Positions 18,403 to 28,450 are shown, numbered from the stretch's first letter. The stretch: 64,000 nt of DNA from Sphingobacterium sp. UBA2700 (GCA_002354335.1 DELI01000024.1:28553-92552), one strand, 5' to 3'. The notes: generated from the letters alone by a model not told the origin. A program made the numbers and translations.

Positions 18403-19203
18403 ATGAGGAAATTCGCTTTTATTCTGTCCATCTTATTATTTTGCCAAGGTCATTGCCTAATCGCTCAAGAGCAAGAGATCAAGCAGATCGAAACTACTGC
18501 GCAGGAAAAAGAAGCATTATTTTTTCAAAAGCTGTGTTTCAGCCAAACAATCTTTCCACTGTATGAGGATATATTTGGATTGGATGCCGAGCCTACTGCA
18601 TGGATATCCCTATTTTGGCCGGAAGATAAGTTCGGATTTTTGGAGAGCAAGTACATCACAATATCCAATGAGCAAGGCGGTGAAATTATCTTAAGCGACG
18701 AGCTCCAACATTCGGTTACTATTCGCGGTAGCTTAATGGGGAACTCTCAAGCAATCGATGATAAGGGGCTTTGGCTGAACTTCAGACGTAACTTCGTTGG
18801 CAAAATCAATATTGAGGATGAACACGCGCAAAAAAGCAGTGTTAGTAAGAACCTGATCAATAAAGCCAAGATTGCGACCAACTCCGGACAACAAATCACT
18901 ATAAAAAGTACACGTATCGGTCTAGAAATATCCGATAATAGAGGAAACAATGCTTTAATCGAGATTGACCGCTGGGGAAATCGAACGCTTCACTATCCTA
19001 ATAAAGACTATATTGCATTTGAATACTTAGAAGAAGGCTATCAAATCAGCAGCAATTTCATCGACGAAGTTTTTATTGCGATTGATGGCAGAACCGGCAA
19101 CATGGAGATCTGGGAAGGAACGAAACCGCCCTACCGGATTATCAACGAATTTCGAAAACCAACGCCGCCAGATGATCCATTTGTTTTTATACCATCGCCC
19201 TAA
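18403..19203 (+). CDS. Exported protein of unknown function
   Basis: A 266-residue protein not recognised. The ATG at 18403 begins a signal peptide (RKFAFILSILLFCQGHCL, cleavage near IAQ), which rules out longer upstream starts. The mature part is mixed alpha/beta with repeated short strand-like segments (LIEIDRWGNRTLHYPNKDY, VFIAIDGRTGNMEIWEG) and a proline-rich end. No enzyme motif is visible. The last 4 bases overlap the end of the convergent metal ATPase gene. It stands alone between the efflux operon and the metal operon. Confidence 0.6.
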   Translation: MRKFAFILSILLFCQGHCLIAQEQEIKQIETTAQEKEALFFQKLCFSQTIFPLYEDIFGLDAEPTAWISLFWPEDKFGFLESKYITISNEQGGEIILSDELQHSVTIRGSLMGNSQAIDDKGLWLNFRRNFVGKINIEDEHAQKSSVSKNLINKAKIATNSGQQITIKSTRIGLEISDNRGNNALIEIDRWGNRTLHYPNKDYIAFEYLEEGYQISSNFIDEVFIAIDGRTGNMEIWEGTKPPYRIINEFRKPTPPDDPFVFIPSP

Positions 19204-21290
19204 CTATTAAAATTAGATCGTTGTATCCTGACCGCATTTAATATCGCTAATAGTGCGACCCCAACATCGGCGAACACCGCTTCCCACATGGTCGCCAGGC
19301 CGCCTGCACCTAAGATCAGTACAATGGCTTTGACGCCGAAAGCGAAGCCTATATTCTGCCATACAATGGTCTTGGTTTTCTTTCCAATTTGAATCGCAAT
19401 AGGGATTTTTATGGGTTTATCATCTTGAATAACGACATCTGCCGTTTCAATCGTCGCATCAGATCCGAGCCCACCCATCGCAATACCCACATCGCTCAAA
19501 GCGACAACTGGTGCATCATTGACTCCATCGCCAACAAAGGCAACTACCTGATCGCTGGATTTAATTGTTTTGAAATGATTCACCTTATCTTCTGGTAGTA
19601 GATCGCCGAAAGCTTGATCGATTCCCAACTCTTTGGCTACATGTTTAACGACCGTTTCCTTATCTCCGCTTAGCATCGTCGCTTTTACGCCTAGGTTGTG
19701 TAGCTTGTCGATAGTTGCTTTTGCATCCGCTTTAATCGTATCAGCAATTGTTATATAGCCCTGATTTTGCCCGTCGTAAGCAATAGCAATCGTCGTATAA
19801 GCAATATCTGCCGGATTGATCGGATAAGCGACCTGGTATTTATCCAATAGTTTGAAGTTACCTACAAGGAGTTCTTTCGAATTGACCTCGCCTCTAAGTC
19901 CATGTCCGGCGATTTCTTCTATATTTTGAAGCGGCAGCTGTTCTTTAATCTCGCCTACATACTCGTGTATCGCAGTAGCAACGGGATGGGTACTCTTGCT
20001 TTCCAGAAGGTTGACATAATCCATTAAGTCCGGGAGAGCCACTTGTTCTGTTAAATTCACCTCCTGCACTTTGAACACGCCTTCGGTCATTGTTCCGGTT
20101 TTATCCATCACGACATGCTTCAACCCTGCTAAGACATCAAGGAAATTGCCTCCTTTGATCAATATACCGTGACGGCTAGCGGCGCCTATTCCACCAAAAT
20201 AACCTAGCGGAATTGATATCACAAGGGCGCAGGGGCAAGAGACAACTAAGAAAATAAGCGCCCGATACAGCCAATGCTGAAAAACATAGTCGGCCACAAA
20301 GAAATATGGGATAAAACAGATACCTATCGCAAGAAAGACGACGATGGGTGTATAGATACGCGCGAATTTGGAAATAAACAATTCCGTAGGTGCTTTCTGC
20401 GAGCTGGCATGTTGAACCAACTCGAGTATTTTGCTCAATTTACTATCCGCATATGCCGTCGTGACCTCTACCTGCGCAACAGACTGTAGATTGATCATAC
20501 CGGCAAGCACTTGTTCTCCTTTGCTCTTCGTATCGGGTTTACTCTCACCGGTCAGTGCAGCCGTGTTGAAGGATGCAGCATCCGATAATAAAATGCCATC
20601 AAGCCCCAGCTTCTCACCCGGCTTTAACTGTATGACATCACCGATTTGAACGTCGGTCGCTTTAATCGTCTGCGTCTTGGAGTCGCGGAGAACAGTCGCT
20701 TCATCGGGACGCTGATCCAATAACTTTTTAATATTGGATTTGGCACGAGATACCGCCAAGGTTTGGAAACTCTCGCCTACCGCATAGAATAGCATCACCG
20801 CAACAGCTTCCGGATATTCAGCAATGCCAAAGGCACCTAGCGTCGCGATCCCCATCAAAAAGAACTCAGAGAAAAAGTTGCCCTTTCTGATGCTTTTCAC
20901 CGCATCTTTCAGGACAGGCAAGCCTACAGGAATGTAGGCTGCCAAATACCAAACTAAGCGCACATAGCCCGTAAACCAATCCATCTTCCAGAAATGGTCG
21001 AAGGTAAGCCCCAGCAATAGCAGTATTAAACTGACAATCGACGGTAGAAAAAGCTTAAACAGACTATCGCCAGCTTCATGGCTATGATCATGATCGTGAG
21101 CATCTTCATCAGCATGATCGTGTTCATGGTTATGCTCCTTGCTATCCTCATGCGGATGTGCATGTGCGTTTTTTGCAGCTTTTTTTCTTAAAAGGTCGGC
21201 AGCATTAGCTTGCCGGTAAACCTTTTCCGTTTGGCTACATATTTCACAAACCCCATTTTCATTGTAGATATGCTGATGTTGTTGTCTCAT
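19200..21290 (-). CDS. Zn/Cd/Co-type P1B ATPase
   Basis: A 696-residue metal-exporting P-type ATPase. The N-terminus lacks the usual GMxCxxC HMA domain. Instead it has CEIC (15-18) and a dense His/Asp tract (about 42-72). Core motifs are intact: TGES (247-250), CPC (352-354) in the metal-translocating helix, DKTGT (396-400, phosphorylated Asp), and GDGVNDAP before the last helices. The CPC motif with SCPCALVISIPLG fits the Zn2+/Cd2+/Pb2+ group (ZntA/CadA-like). It is the last gene of the metal operon, 21 bp after the adaptor. It would move metal from cytoplasm to periplasm, where the RND system takes over. Confidence 0.92.
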   Translation of the reverse strand: MRQQHQHIYNENGVCEICSQTEKVYRQANAADLLRKKAAKNAHAHPHEDSKEHNHEHDHADEDAHDHDHSHEAGDSLFKLFLPSIVSLILLLLGLTFDHFWKMDWFTGYVRLVWYLAAYIPVGLPVLKDAVKSIRKGNFFSEFFLMGIATLGAFGIAEYPEAVAVMLFYAVGESFQTLAVSRAKSNIKKLLDQRPDEATVLRDSKTQTIKATDVQIGDVIQLKPGEKLGLDGILLSDAASFNTAALTGESKPDTKSKGEQVLAGMINLQSVAQVEVTTAYADSKLSKILELVQHASSQKAPTELFISKFARIYTPIVVFLAIGICFIPYFFVADYVFQHWLYRALIFLVVSCPCALVISIPLGYFGGIGAASRHGILIKGGNFLDVLAGLKHVVMDKTGTMTEGVFKVQEVNLTEQVALPDLMDYVNLLESKSTHPVATAIHEYVGEIKEQLPLQNIEEIAGHGLRGEVNSKELLVGNFKLLDKYQVAYPINPADIAYTTIAIAYDGQNQGYITIADTIKADAKATIDKLHNLGVKATMLSGDKETVVKHVAKELGIDQAFGDLLPEDKVNHFKTIKSSDQVVAFVGDGVNDAPVVALSDVGIAMGGLGSDATIETADVVIQDDKPIKIPIAIQIGKKTKTIVWQNIGFAFGVKAIVLILGAGGLATMWEAVFADVGVALLAILNAVRIQRSNFNS

Positions 21291-21311
21291 AAAAAACTTT
21301 GTTTAATTTGA

Positions 21312-22538
21312 TTAATGTTCATGACCTTGCGATCCACTTAATACGGCATTCACAAAAAATGCGCCTTTTGCAACGACCTTATCCGTTGCTGATAATGCTT
21401 TCGTACTGGTTACCGCAGCATACTTTCCATCGGAAAGGCCTTTGCTAACTTCTACTTTTTCAAATTTATACACGCCCTCGGCTTTATCAAATCCACGATC
21501 GATAAAGATATAATCCTTGCCCTCTTCATTGATGATAGCCTCTACCGGTAAACTCTGCTGCAAGCTAGAGCCCGCATGAATATATGCCACCGCCTGCATA
21601 CCTTCAGCAAGAAGGTCTTTACTCCCAATAACCTGTGCATGTACAGGAATGGTGCGATTCTCGTCAAGGCTTTTATTGATCATACTGATCTTTGCTTGAT
21701 AGTTCTGTGCAGAGTTATTTGCCAGTGTGAATTCAATAGCTTGTCCGACTTTCACTAAAGATAAGTCTTTTTCGAACATATTGATTTGCAATAGAATATT
21801 ATTATTATCCTCTACGGTTGCTATAGCTACCGATGGGTCGACAAAATTGCCTATGCTGCTATTCAATTGCGTAATATAGCCGCTTAATGGACTTTTTACG
21901 GAAATAGAGCTAATTAAGTTCCCATTGACAACCTGCTGTGGCGAAATACCCATCAATTGCAATTGCTTGCGTAAGCTCTGTTGTTGTGCCCGTAGGCTTT
22001 TCAATTGGGATTCTGCATTCTGAAGATTACGTAATGTTCCTGCTTGTCCTTGGTTCAGAATCTTTTGGCGCTCTACCTCCTTCGTAGCAAAGTCAATCTG
22101 GCTCATAACGGACGAATAATTCTCCTGCACCTGAATATATTCCGGGTTGCTAATGGTCGCAATAGTTTGGCCTTGCTTCACAAAGTTCCCCTGCTTGATA
22201 TATAATTTAGCAATTGTTCCGGAATAAACGGAGTTTATCGTTGCTTTTTTCTCGTTGGGGATGATAAGCGAGCCGTTAAATTTTAGTTTATTCTCTAGAT
22301 CGCGAGACTCCATGCTGGTATAGGCAATACCGACCGTTTTAAATTGTTCCGGACTGAGTTCTGCTATATTACCGCCATGTCCTGACTCCTCTTCTTCTCC
22401 GTGCTCGTGGCCATGCTCATGTGCATCGCCTTCGGCATGCCCCCCTCCTTTGGATCCTCCCGAATTACAAGCCATAAAAAAGAATAGACTTAACCCTATA
22501 ACTAGGTAACTGATATATGTTTTAATTGGAATTCTCAT
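21312..22538 (-). CDS. RND efflux periplasmic adaptor lipoprotein (CzcB/CusB-like)
   Basis: A 408-residue membrane-fusion protein. From the ATG at 22538 it has a lipoprotein signal (YLVIGLSLFFFMAC, lipobox Cys at about 24). A His/Glu/Gly-rich metal-binding tract follows (about 33-55). Then come the lipoyl half (SVYSGTIAKLYIKQGNFVKQ), a coiled-coil hairpin, VKSPLSGYITQLNSSIGNFV, and a beta-barrel. The GTG at 22550 would add only four residues and is not preferred. It links the CzcA-TolC fusion encoded upstream (35 bp away) into an envelope-spanning metal pump. Confidence 0.92.
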   Translation of the reverse strand: MRIPIKTYISYLVIGLSLFFFMACNSGGSKGGGHAEGDAHEHGHEHGEEEESGHGGNIAELSPEQFKTVGIAYTSMESRDLENKLKFNGSLIIPNEKKATINSVYSGTIAKLYIKQGNFVKQGQTIATISNPEYIQVQENYSSVMSQIDFATKEVERQKILNQGQAGTLRNLQNAESQLKSLRAQQQSLRKQLQLMGISPQQVVNGNLISSISVKSPLSGYITQLNSSIGNFVDPSVAIATVEDNNNILLQINMFEKDLSLVKVGQAIEFTLANNSAQNYQAKISMINKSLDENRTIPVHAQVIGSKDLLAEGMQAVAYIHAGSSLQQSLPVEAIINEEGKDYIFIDRGFDKAEGVYKFEKVEVSKGLSDGKYAAVTSTKALSATDKVVAKGAFFVNAVLSGSQGHEH

Positions 22539-22573
22539 CGTTGATTTCACAATAGTGTCTCTTAATTTGTTTA

Positions 22574-25500
22574 TTACTTAGCCGTATGGCTACCCATGAT
22601 ATATCGAATATTATTTACGGTCTGATTGTTTTCATAAATGCTCTGTATGTAGTTCATCTCGATAGTAATAGCATTTTGAATCGCTGTAAGATATTCGATA
22701 TAGTCCATATCGCCTACCTCATAGCCCAATCGTCCGGCATTCAAGATATCCGCAGCATTTTGTAGACCCTGCGATCGGTAAAAATTATACTGCTCTTGTT
22801 GTTGCTGAAATAGTTTAATGTTGTTGTTCAGCTCAGATTTCAACTCGCGACTTCGCTGTTGAAGTCTGAGGTTATTGGCTTCCTGCTCTAGCTTAATGCT
22901 TTTGATTCTGGACTTCGCCCCCGTGTTGAAAATCGGAATTGCCACACCAATATTTGCGGAATGGAACCGATCTCTCGATGTTCTTTCATCGATAACAATT
23001 CCGTTCTGCACATCAGAACCTATAAAGGATGTATTTGCATATCCTATGGTAAAATCAGGCAATCTTTGCTGTTTTTCTAAACCAATCTCCGCTTCGGCGC
23101 GTTCGATTTGATTTGCGATCTGCCCGAGTTCGGGATTCGAAACAAGCAACTCTTCCTGCAAGGACTTGTCGATCATATCAACAACTAAGGCCGGATGATC
23201 GATATGATGCATTAGACCATCATTGGTAAATGCATTGATTTGCTCCTTCAGGTTCTCGATAAGGACCTGTTGTTGCCTCAATTGTAGCTGAGCTTCGCCA
23301 CGCTTCGTCTTCGCCGTTGTTACTTGTATTTTGGGGATATCGCCTGCTTGAAACTTCACTTGTGAGGCTCTCTCAAACTCGGCATATAGACTATCTAAAC
23401 GTTTCAGTTTTTCCTCACGTGCATAGGCAAAACTCAAATCTTCATAAGCGTTTGCCAACTGCAAGGCGAGCATATTCTTAAACAGGCGATAGTCGGTTTC
23501 CGCCAGTAAGACATCTTTTTCAAATAGAGTTCGTCGCGCTTTGAAGACGGTAGGAAAAGGAATTTCCTGAGACAGCTCAAAGTTCTGATCGAATTTCTCC
23601 GAGTTATATTGCCCCAATTGGGCAGACAGATTGGTTTTTGCCATGGATCCTGCCGATCCAATCAGCGCTCTTCGAGCTTCAACACTTCGACTGGCAGCCT
23701 GCACCGCAGCGTTGTTTGCAAGTCCTGCCTGTACAAACGCTGTCTTCTCAATATTCTGTGCCTGTGCGACCACTGAACTAGCGCATATAAAGAAGATTAG
23801 CATAGCTGTTGAGTTGGGCTTTACCTTCCATTTGCGCTCGAATAACGAGTATAATATGGGTAAAACGATAAGCGTCAGTATAGTGGCTGTAATCAATCCT
23901 CCTATTACGACCGTGGCTAAAGGTTTCTGCACCTCAGCTCCATCGCCCTGACTGATCGCCATCGGCAGGAAGCCTAGGCTCGCTACACTTGCCGTCATCA
24001 ATACTGGTCTAAAGCGTTCTTTCGTTCCTTCTTTGATGCGTTGCCAAACATCTTTCATACCATCTTTTTTTAAGTGATTAAAGGTTCCTATCAATACAAT
24101 ACCATTCAATACGGCGACACCAAATAGCGCAATAAAGCCTATCCCTGCGGAAATGGAGAATGGCATACCTCGAAGCATGAGCGCAAAGACACCACCAATA
24201 GCCGACATCGGAATTGCTGTAAATATTAATAGGGCTTGTTTTACGGATTTAAAGGTTGTGTACAGCAGGAAGAAGATTAACAGCAAGGCAAGAGGTACTG
24301 CCCAAGATAATCTTGCGTTAGCTTCTTCTAGGTTTTGAAACGAACCTGCATACTGCAAGTAATAACCGCTAGTCAATTTCAACTGCTTGTCCATCTTATC
24401 TTGAATTTCCCTTACGACAGAGGCTACATCCCGTCCTCCTGTAATATTGAAACCGATTACTACACGACGCTTACCTTCTTCACGGGAAATCTGTGCAGGA
24501 CCGTTCTTATAGGCCACAGTGGCTAATTCGCTAAGCGGCAATAATACGCCTGCCTTCGTTGGAACAAAAAGGTTTGCGACGTTATCTATCGTCTGGCGAT
24601 TCTCTTCATTCAATCGCACGACCAAATCAAACTTCCGTTCATTTTCATAAACAGATCCTGTTACTCGACCCGCAAAGGCAGCCGCAATAATATCATTCAC
24701 TTCCTGCACCGATACTCCATTGTTAGCTAATCGAACTCGATCGTATTCTACGGTAATCTGCGGAAGACCGCTGATATTCTCCATCTGCGGCGTACTGGCG
24801 CCCGGCACCTGCTTGATGATTTCGCTTACTTTATTCCCATAAAATAACAGGCTATCGATATTCTCACCAAATACTTTTACTGCAACATCCTGACGGATAC
24901 CCGTCATCAATTCATTGCTGCGCATTTGGATAGGCTGATTCTTTTCAAAAAACACCCCCGGAATGGTTGCTTTCAATTTCGCATAGATGGCATCTCCCAA
25001 CTCATCATAAGTCCGCCCTGACGTCCATTCGTCTTTCGGATTAAGAATAACCATGATGTCTGTCGCTTCAGGCGGCATAGGGTCTGTAGGCACCTCTGCA
25101 GAACCTGTTTTACCAACGACCATTTTCACCTCATCAAAACTCTTAATTATTCGGGACGCGAGCATAGAGGTCTCAATACTTTGGTTCAAACTAGTTCCCT
25201 TTGGCAAGATACAGTGGAAAGCATAGTCTCCTTCCTTCAATGTAGGCAGGAACTCCCCTCCCATTTTTGAAAAGAAGAATACCGATATCCCGAACACAGC
25301 AACTGTGATTCCAACTATCCATCCTTTAAAATCAAATGCTTTGTGTAAAATCGGCTCATAACGTAGATAAAGCCAGTTGATCATCCGCGTAGAGAATGTC
25401 TCTTTTTGCTTGATTTGCTTTGGTAAGAACAAAGCACACATCATCGGGATATAAGTCAACGATAGGATTAATGCCCCGATGATAGCGAAAGACACGGTTT

Positions 25501-26932
25501 GTGCCATCGGCACGAACATCTTTCCTTCAACTCCTCTTAATACGAGAATAGGAATATATACAATGAGGATAATGATTTCTCCGAATGCTGCGCTTGAACG
25601 AATCTTCGAAGCAGATTGGTAGACCTCGTCGTCCATCTCTTTTTGGCTTAACTTACCGGATAAGCCACGCGTAGCTAGGTGATGCAGCGTCGCCTCCACA
25701 ATAATAACCGAGCTATCGACAATCAGTCCAAAGTCTATAGCTCCTAAACTCATTAGGTTTGCACTGACGCCAAATACATTCATTAAGCTGATTGCAAATA
25801 GCATAGACAATGGAATTGCTGATGCAACAATCAATCCTGCACGAAGATTTCCTAAGAAAATAACCAACACGAAGATGACGATCAACGCACCTTCGATCAA
25901 GTTCTTTTCTACTGTGCTGATTGCCCGTTCGACAAGATCTGTACGATCTAGATAGGGTTCGATGGTCACATCTTTTGGCAAAGTCTTCTGTATGGTCGCA
26001 ATGCGTCCTTTGACAGCATCAACGACTTCTTTACTGTTCTCGCCTTTCAACATCATCACTACGCCCCCTACGGCATCAACTTTCCCATTATAGGTCATTG
26101 CACCATAGCGAACGGCACTTCCAAACTTCACATCAGCGATATCCCTGATATAAGTTGGAGGCTGGTTTTCCCTGATGATTGCTATTTGTTTTACATCCTC
26201 TAAGGATGTCACCATCCCGACGCCGCGGATATAATATGCGGTCGGCTTCTTATCGATATAAGCACCGCCGGTATTTTGGTTATTTTGTTCTAAAGCTGAA
26301 TATACGTCCGCGATAGACAGGTTATAAGCTCTTAATCGCTCCGGGTCGATACTGACCTCGTATTGTTTTAGTAAACCACCGAAACTGTTGACTTCTGCCA
26401 CACCGGGCGTCCCGTTCAACTGCCGGCGCACAATCCAATCCTGCATCGTACGCAGGTCCATCGTTGTGTACTTATTCTCCGCACCTTCCTTCGGATGGAG
26501 AATATATTGGTAAACCTCACCCAGCCCTGTACTGACAGGTGCTAGCTCCGGACGGCCAACCCCATCAGGAATCTCTTCTTCGGCTTCCTTCAGCTTTTCT
26601 TGCAATAGCTGCCGCGCGAAGTAAATATCTACCTCTTCTTTAAAAACGACAGTAATAACAGACAATCCAAACCGGGAGATACTGCGGATCTCTTCCGTAT
26701 TTGGGACATTGGCAATGGCTTGCTCGATAGGAAAAGTAACAAACTGCTCTACCTCCTGCGTTGCTAAGGTAGGCGAAAGGGTAATAATTTGAACCTGATT
26801 GTTCGTGATATCCGGAACAGCGTCTATGGGAAGTCTGGTTAAGCTCCAAACACCCCATACAATCCATCCCAGCATAATCATCCCAACAATCAGCTTATTC
26901 TGAATACTGAATCTAATGATTTTATCTAACAT
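22574..26932 (-). CDS. Heavy-metal RND pump fused to TolC-like outer-membrane domain
   Basis: A 1,452-residue fusion. Residues 1 to about 1,035 are a complete HME-RND transporter starting MLDKIIRFSIQNKLIVG. It shows the proton-relay motif GAIDFGLIVDSSVI in the fourth helix and the usual second-half helices. Residues from about 1,045 on begin with a second signal-like hydrophobic stretch (AMLIFFICASSVVAQAQ). They continue as an outer-membrane-efflux (CzcC/TolC-type) domain of helical hairpins. The TTG at 26956 gives eight extra residues and is not preferred. Such CzcA-CzcC fusions occur in Bacteroidota. The internal signal suggests the two parts might be separated after translation, which is inference. 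Metals are probably Zn/Co/Cd or Cu/Ag. Confidence 0.92.
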   Translation of the reverse strand: MLDKIIRFSIQNKLIVGMIMLGWIVWGVWSLTRLPIDAVPDITNNQVQIITLSPTLATQEVEQFVTFPIEQAIANVPNTEEIRSISRFGLSVITVVFKEEVDIYFARQLLQEKLKEAEEEIPDGVGRPELAPVSTGLGEVYQYILHPKEGAENKYTTMDLRTMQDWIVRRQLNGTPGVAEVNSFGGLLKQYEVSIDPERLRAYNLSIADVYSALEQNNQNTGGAYIDKKPTAYYIRGVGMVTSLEDVKQIAIIRENQPPTYIRDIADVKFGSAVRYGAMTYNGKVDAVGGVVMMLKGENSKEVVDAVKGRIATIQKTLPKDVTIEPYLDRTDLVERAISTVEKNLIEGALIVIFVLVIFLGNLRAGLIVASAIPLSMLFAISLMNVFGVSANLMSLGAIDFGLIVDSSVIIVEATLHHLATRGLSGKLSQKEMDDEVYQSASKIRSSAAFGEIIILIVYIPILVLRGVEGKMFVPMAQTVSFAIIGALILSLTYIPMMCALFLPKQIKQKETFSTRMINWLYLRYEPILHKAFDFKGWIVGITVAVFGISVFFFSKMGGEFLPTLKEGDYAFHCILPKGTSLNQSIETSMLASRIIKSFDEVKMVVGKTGSAEVPTDPMPPEATDIMVILNPKDEWTSGRTYDELGDAIYAKLKATIPGVFFEKNQPIQMRSNELMTGIRQDVAVKVFGENIDSLLFYGNKVSEIIKQVPGASTPQMENISGLPQITVEYDRVRLANNGVSVQEVNDIIAAAFAGRVTGSVYENERKFDLVVRLNEENRQTIDNVANLFVPTKAGVLLPLSELATVAYKNGPAQISREEGKRRVVIGFNITGGRDVASVVREIQDKMDKQLKLTSGYYLQYAGSFQNLEEANARLSWAVPLALLLIFFLLYTTFKSVKQALLIFTAIPMSAIGGVFALMLRGMPFSISAGIGFIALFGVAVLNGIVLIGTFNHLKKDGMKDVWQRIKEGTKERFRPVLMTASVASLGFLPMAISQGDGAEVQKPLATVVIGGLITATILTLIVLPILYSLFERKWKVKPNSTAMLIFFICASSVVAQAQNIEKTAFVQAGLANNAAVQAASRSVEARRALIGSAGSMAKTNLSAQLGQYNSEKFDQNFELSQEIPFPTVFKARRTLFEKDVLLAETDYRLFKNMLALQLANAYEDLSFAYAREEKLKRLDSLYAEFERASQVKFQAGDIPKIQVTTAKTKRGEAQLQLRQQQVLIENLKEQINAFTNDGLMHHIDHPALVVDMIDKSLQEELLVSNPELGQIANQIERAEAEIGLEKQQRLPDFTIGYANTSFIGSDVQNGIVIDERTSRDRFHSANIGVAIPIFNTGAKSRIKSIKLEQEANNLRLQQRSRELKSELNNNIKLFQQQQEQYNFYRSQGLQNAADILNAGRLGYEVGDMDYIEYLTAIQNAITIEMNYIQSIYENNQTVNNIRYIMGSHTAK

Positions 26933-27001
26933 GAAAGTTTTATTTGCATATAACAATCATCCCGCATATGGCTATAGGCGAGATCTCTTTAAAAATCGTT
27001 G

Positions 27002-27382
27002 TTATGCAATAAACTTTGGAGGTTGGAATATACAGTCTAAATAGCTCTGCGCATAAGCTATATCGTAGTAGGAATTCAATTCGATAAATTGATATTCTGT
27101 ACGAATGTGTTCATTGAGGTTGATCTGATGACTTACCTGATCGGAAAGTACGATGTGGCAACAACCACATACGCACAAAGGCGAGCAATCATGAGAATTA
27201 TTATGTGCTTCGGAGCTTTTATCATCACTGTTATGATGATCTCCGCTACTGTGAGCATGCGAGCAGTAAGTATGTGAAGCAGGTTCCGCAGCATCGCTCT
27301 CTGCATAATGGAAATGATCGCCACATGGCACTAAAAGCAGTGCGATGTAATAGACGATAAATGCCAATATGCATGTTCTCAT
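27002..27382 (-). CDS. DUF6660-type His/Cys-rich exported protein
   Basis: A 126-residue protein with a signal or membrane segment (1-20), then a region rich in His, Asp and Ser (CSHAHSSGDHHNSDDKSSEA). A Cys cluster follows (CSPLCVCGCCHIV). This matches the small metal-operon proteins called DUF6660 in Bacteroidota. It likely binds metal in the periplasm, which is inferred from composition and from its place as first gene of the metal efflux operon. A -7 box lies about 30 bp upstream. Confidence 0.8.
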   Translation of the reverse strand: MRTCILAFIVYYIALLLVPCGDHFHYAESDAAEPASHTYCSHAHSSGDHHNSDDKSSEAHNNSHDCSPLCVCGCCHIVLSDQVSHQINLNEHIRTEYQFIELNSYYDIAYAQSYLDCIFQPPKFIA

Positions 27383-27410
27383 TGATTTATATAATTAAGC
27401 TAATGCGCAA

Positions 27411-27418
27411 CAAATATA
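27411..27418 (-). promoter_or_regulatory. -7 promoter box of the metal efflux operon
   Basis: TATATTTG on the minus strand, an exact TAnnTTTG match, about 29 bp before the DUF6660 gene start. No metal-sensor gene is adjacent, so the regulator must be elsewhere. Confidence 0.5.
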
Positions 27419-27474
27419 AATATTTGATATTAAAACTTTGGTGTTAGATTTGATTGTAAATAATCAAAAGCCTT

Positions 27475-28164
27475 ATGAGAGCCTTATTTTCCTTAATCTT
27501 GATACTAGTATTCGTTAATATTGGATTTTCTCAAGTCGCAGTAATCAGCAGTCCGGATGGATTTGCGAACATTCGCGAAAAACCGTATAGCAAGAGTAAA
27601 GTCGTCGCAAAGGTTAAGACTAATATGGTGATCCTTGCTTTCAATGATGACACTGGCGTTTCCAATGCTGATGCTGTCTGGTCGCAGGCTTTATTGATTA
27701 AGGATCCGATGAGCAGGCTCAACACCGAAAACGATGAGTACACTTACGGATATATCCATAGGTCGCAATATAAGTTATTGGATGATCTCAAAAATGCTGA
27801 CCCCAAAGCCTTTAAATTTCAATACAAGCATAAACCCTTCAGCAAAGCAGGAAAGAAGATCGGCTATATTGACGGATCCGAGGCGATCGCGACAATCAAT
27901 GGCGAGCATTACTTCGGAGCAGACTGCGGAACCCCAAAGACGGAAATCACCAAAGCTACAGCAACAATCGGTAGCAAAATAGTCGATATCCCGATGTCCT
28001 TAATCTGGGGAATACTACATGCTGGTAATGACTTCGAAATCAAAACCTATAACAACCACTACTACGTCAGTCAAGGCGTCGGCGACGGCGGCTGCTTCGC
28101 ACATCTCGTATGGGTATTCGACAAAAACGGACTGGTGCAACGGTTTGTTGGGTGGCAATATTAG
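27475..28164 (+). CDS. Exported SH3-like domain protein
   Basis: A 229-residue protein with a signal peptide (about 1-19, RALFSLILILVFVNIGFSQ). It is followed by a bacterial SH3-type segment (SSPDGFANIREKPYSKSKVV, about 24-70). The C-terminal half (about 110-229) is unassigned and has a glycine-rich end (SQGVGDGGCFAHLVWVFD). Bacterial SH3 domains often bind cell-wall material. No catalytic motif is seen. It is a lone gene, divergent from the metal operon. Confidence 0.72.
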   Translation: MRALFSLILILVFVNIGFSQVAVISSPDGFANIREKPYSKSKVVAKVKTNMVILAFNDDTGVSNADAVWSQALLIKDPMSRLNTENDEYTYGYIHRSQYKLLDDLKNADPKAFKFQYKHKPFSKAGKKIGYIDGSEAIATINGEHYFGADCGTPKTEITKATATIGSKIVDIPMSLIWGILHAGNDFEIKTYNNHYYVSQGVGDGGCFAHLVWVFDKNGLVQRFVGWQY

Positions 28165-28450
28165 AGTAGTTAGTATTTAGTAGTTAGTATTAAGACCTAT
28201 GCGGGTAAGTATAGATTATAGAGTAGAATATGTAATGTTTTGAACCGGGCAAGGAAGGATGAAAGGATGAACAGGATTGTACTTCCTTCAACCCTCTTTT
28301 CTTGCTTGAGAACAACAGATTATTTCTCATAATTTATTAAAAAGAATAATAGCCAGCAACCAATAATGGAAAGCTCCGCAAGGAAACTGTCTAACTAAAA
28401 CCTAATAGCAGCCATAGGTCTAACTACTAAATACTAACTACTAACTACTA
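28165..28450. repeat. Composite element with terminal inverted repeats between convergent genes
   Basis: The left arm 28165-28201 (AGTAGTTAGTATTTAG, then TATTAAGACCTATG) and right arm 28413-28450 (CATAGGTCTAACTACTA, then more ACTA units) are inverted copies of one sequence. Between them lies a second imperfect palindrome (AACCGGGCAAGGAAGGAT and TTTTCTTGCTTGAG). The same parts recur at 33863-33895, 52513-52551, 56232-56271, 56384-56418 and the window end. The right arm supplies the TAG stop codon of the convergent lipoprotein gene. Confidence 0.75.

Noticed and set aside
28165..28450. Insertion sequence with its own transposase
   Set aside because: The element is under 300 bp and has no frame long enough for a transposase; it is at most non-autonomous.
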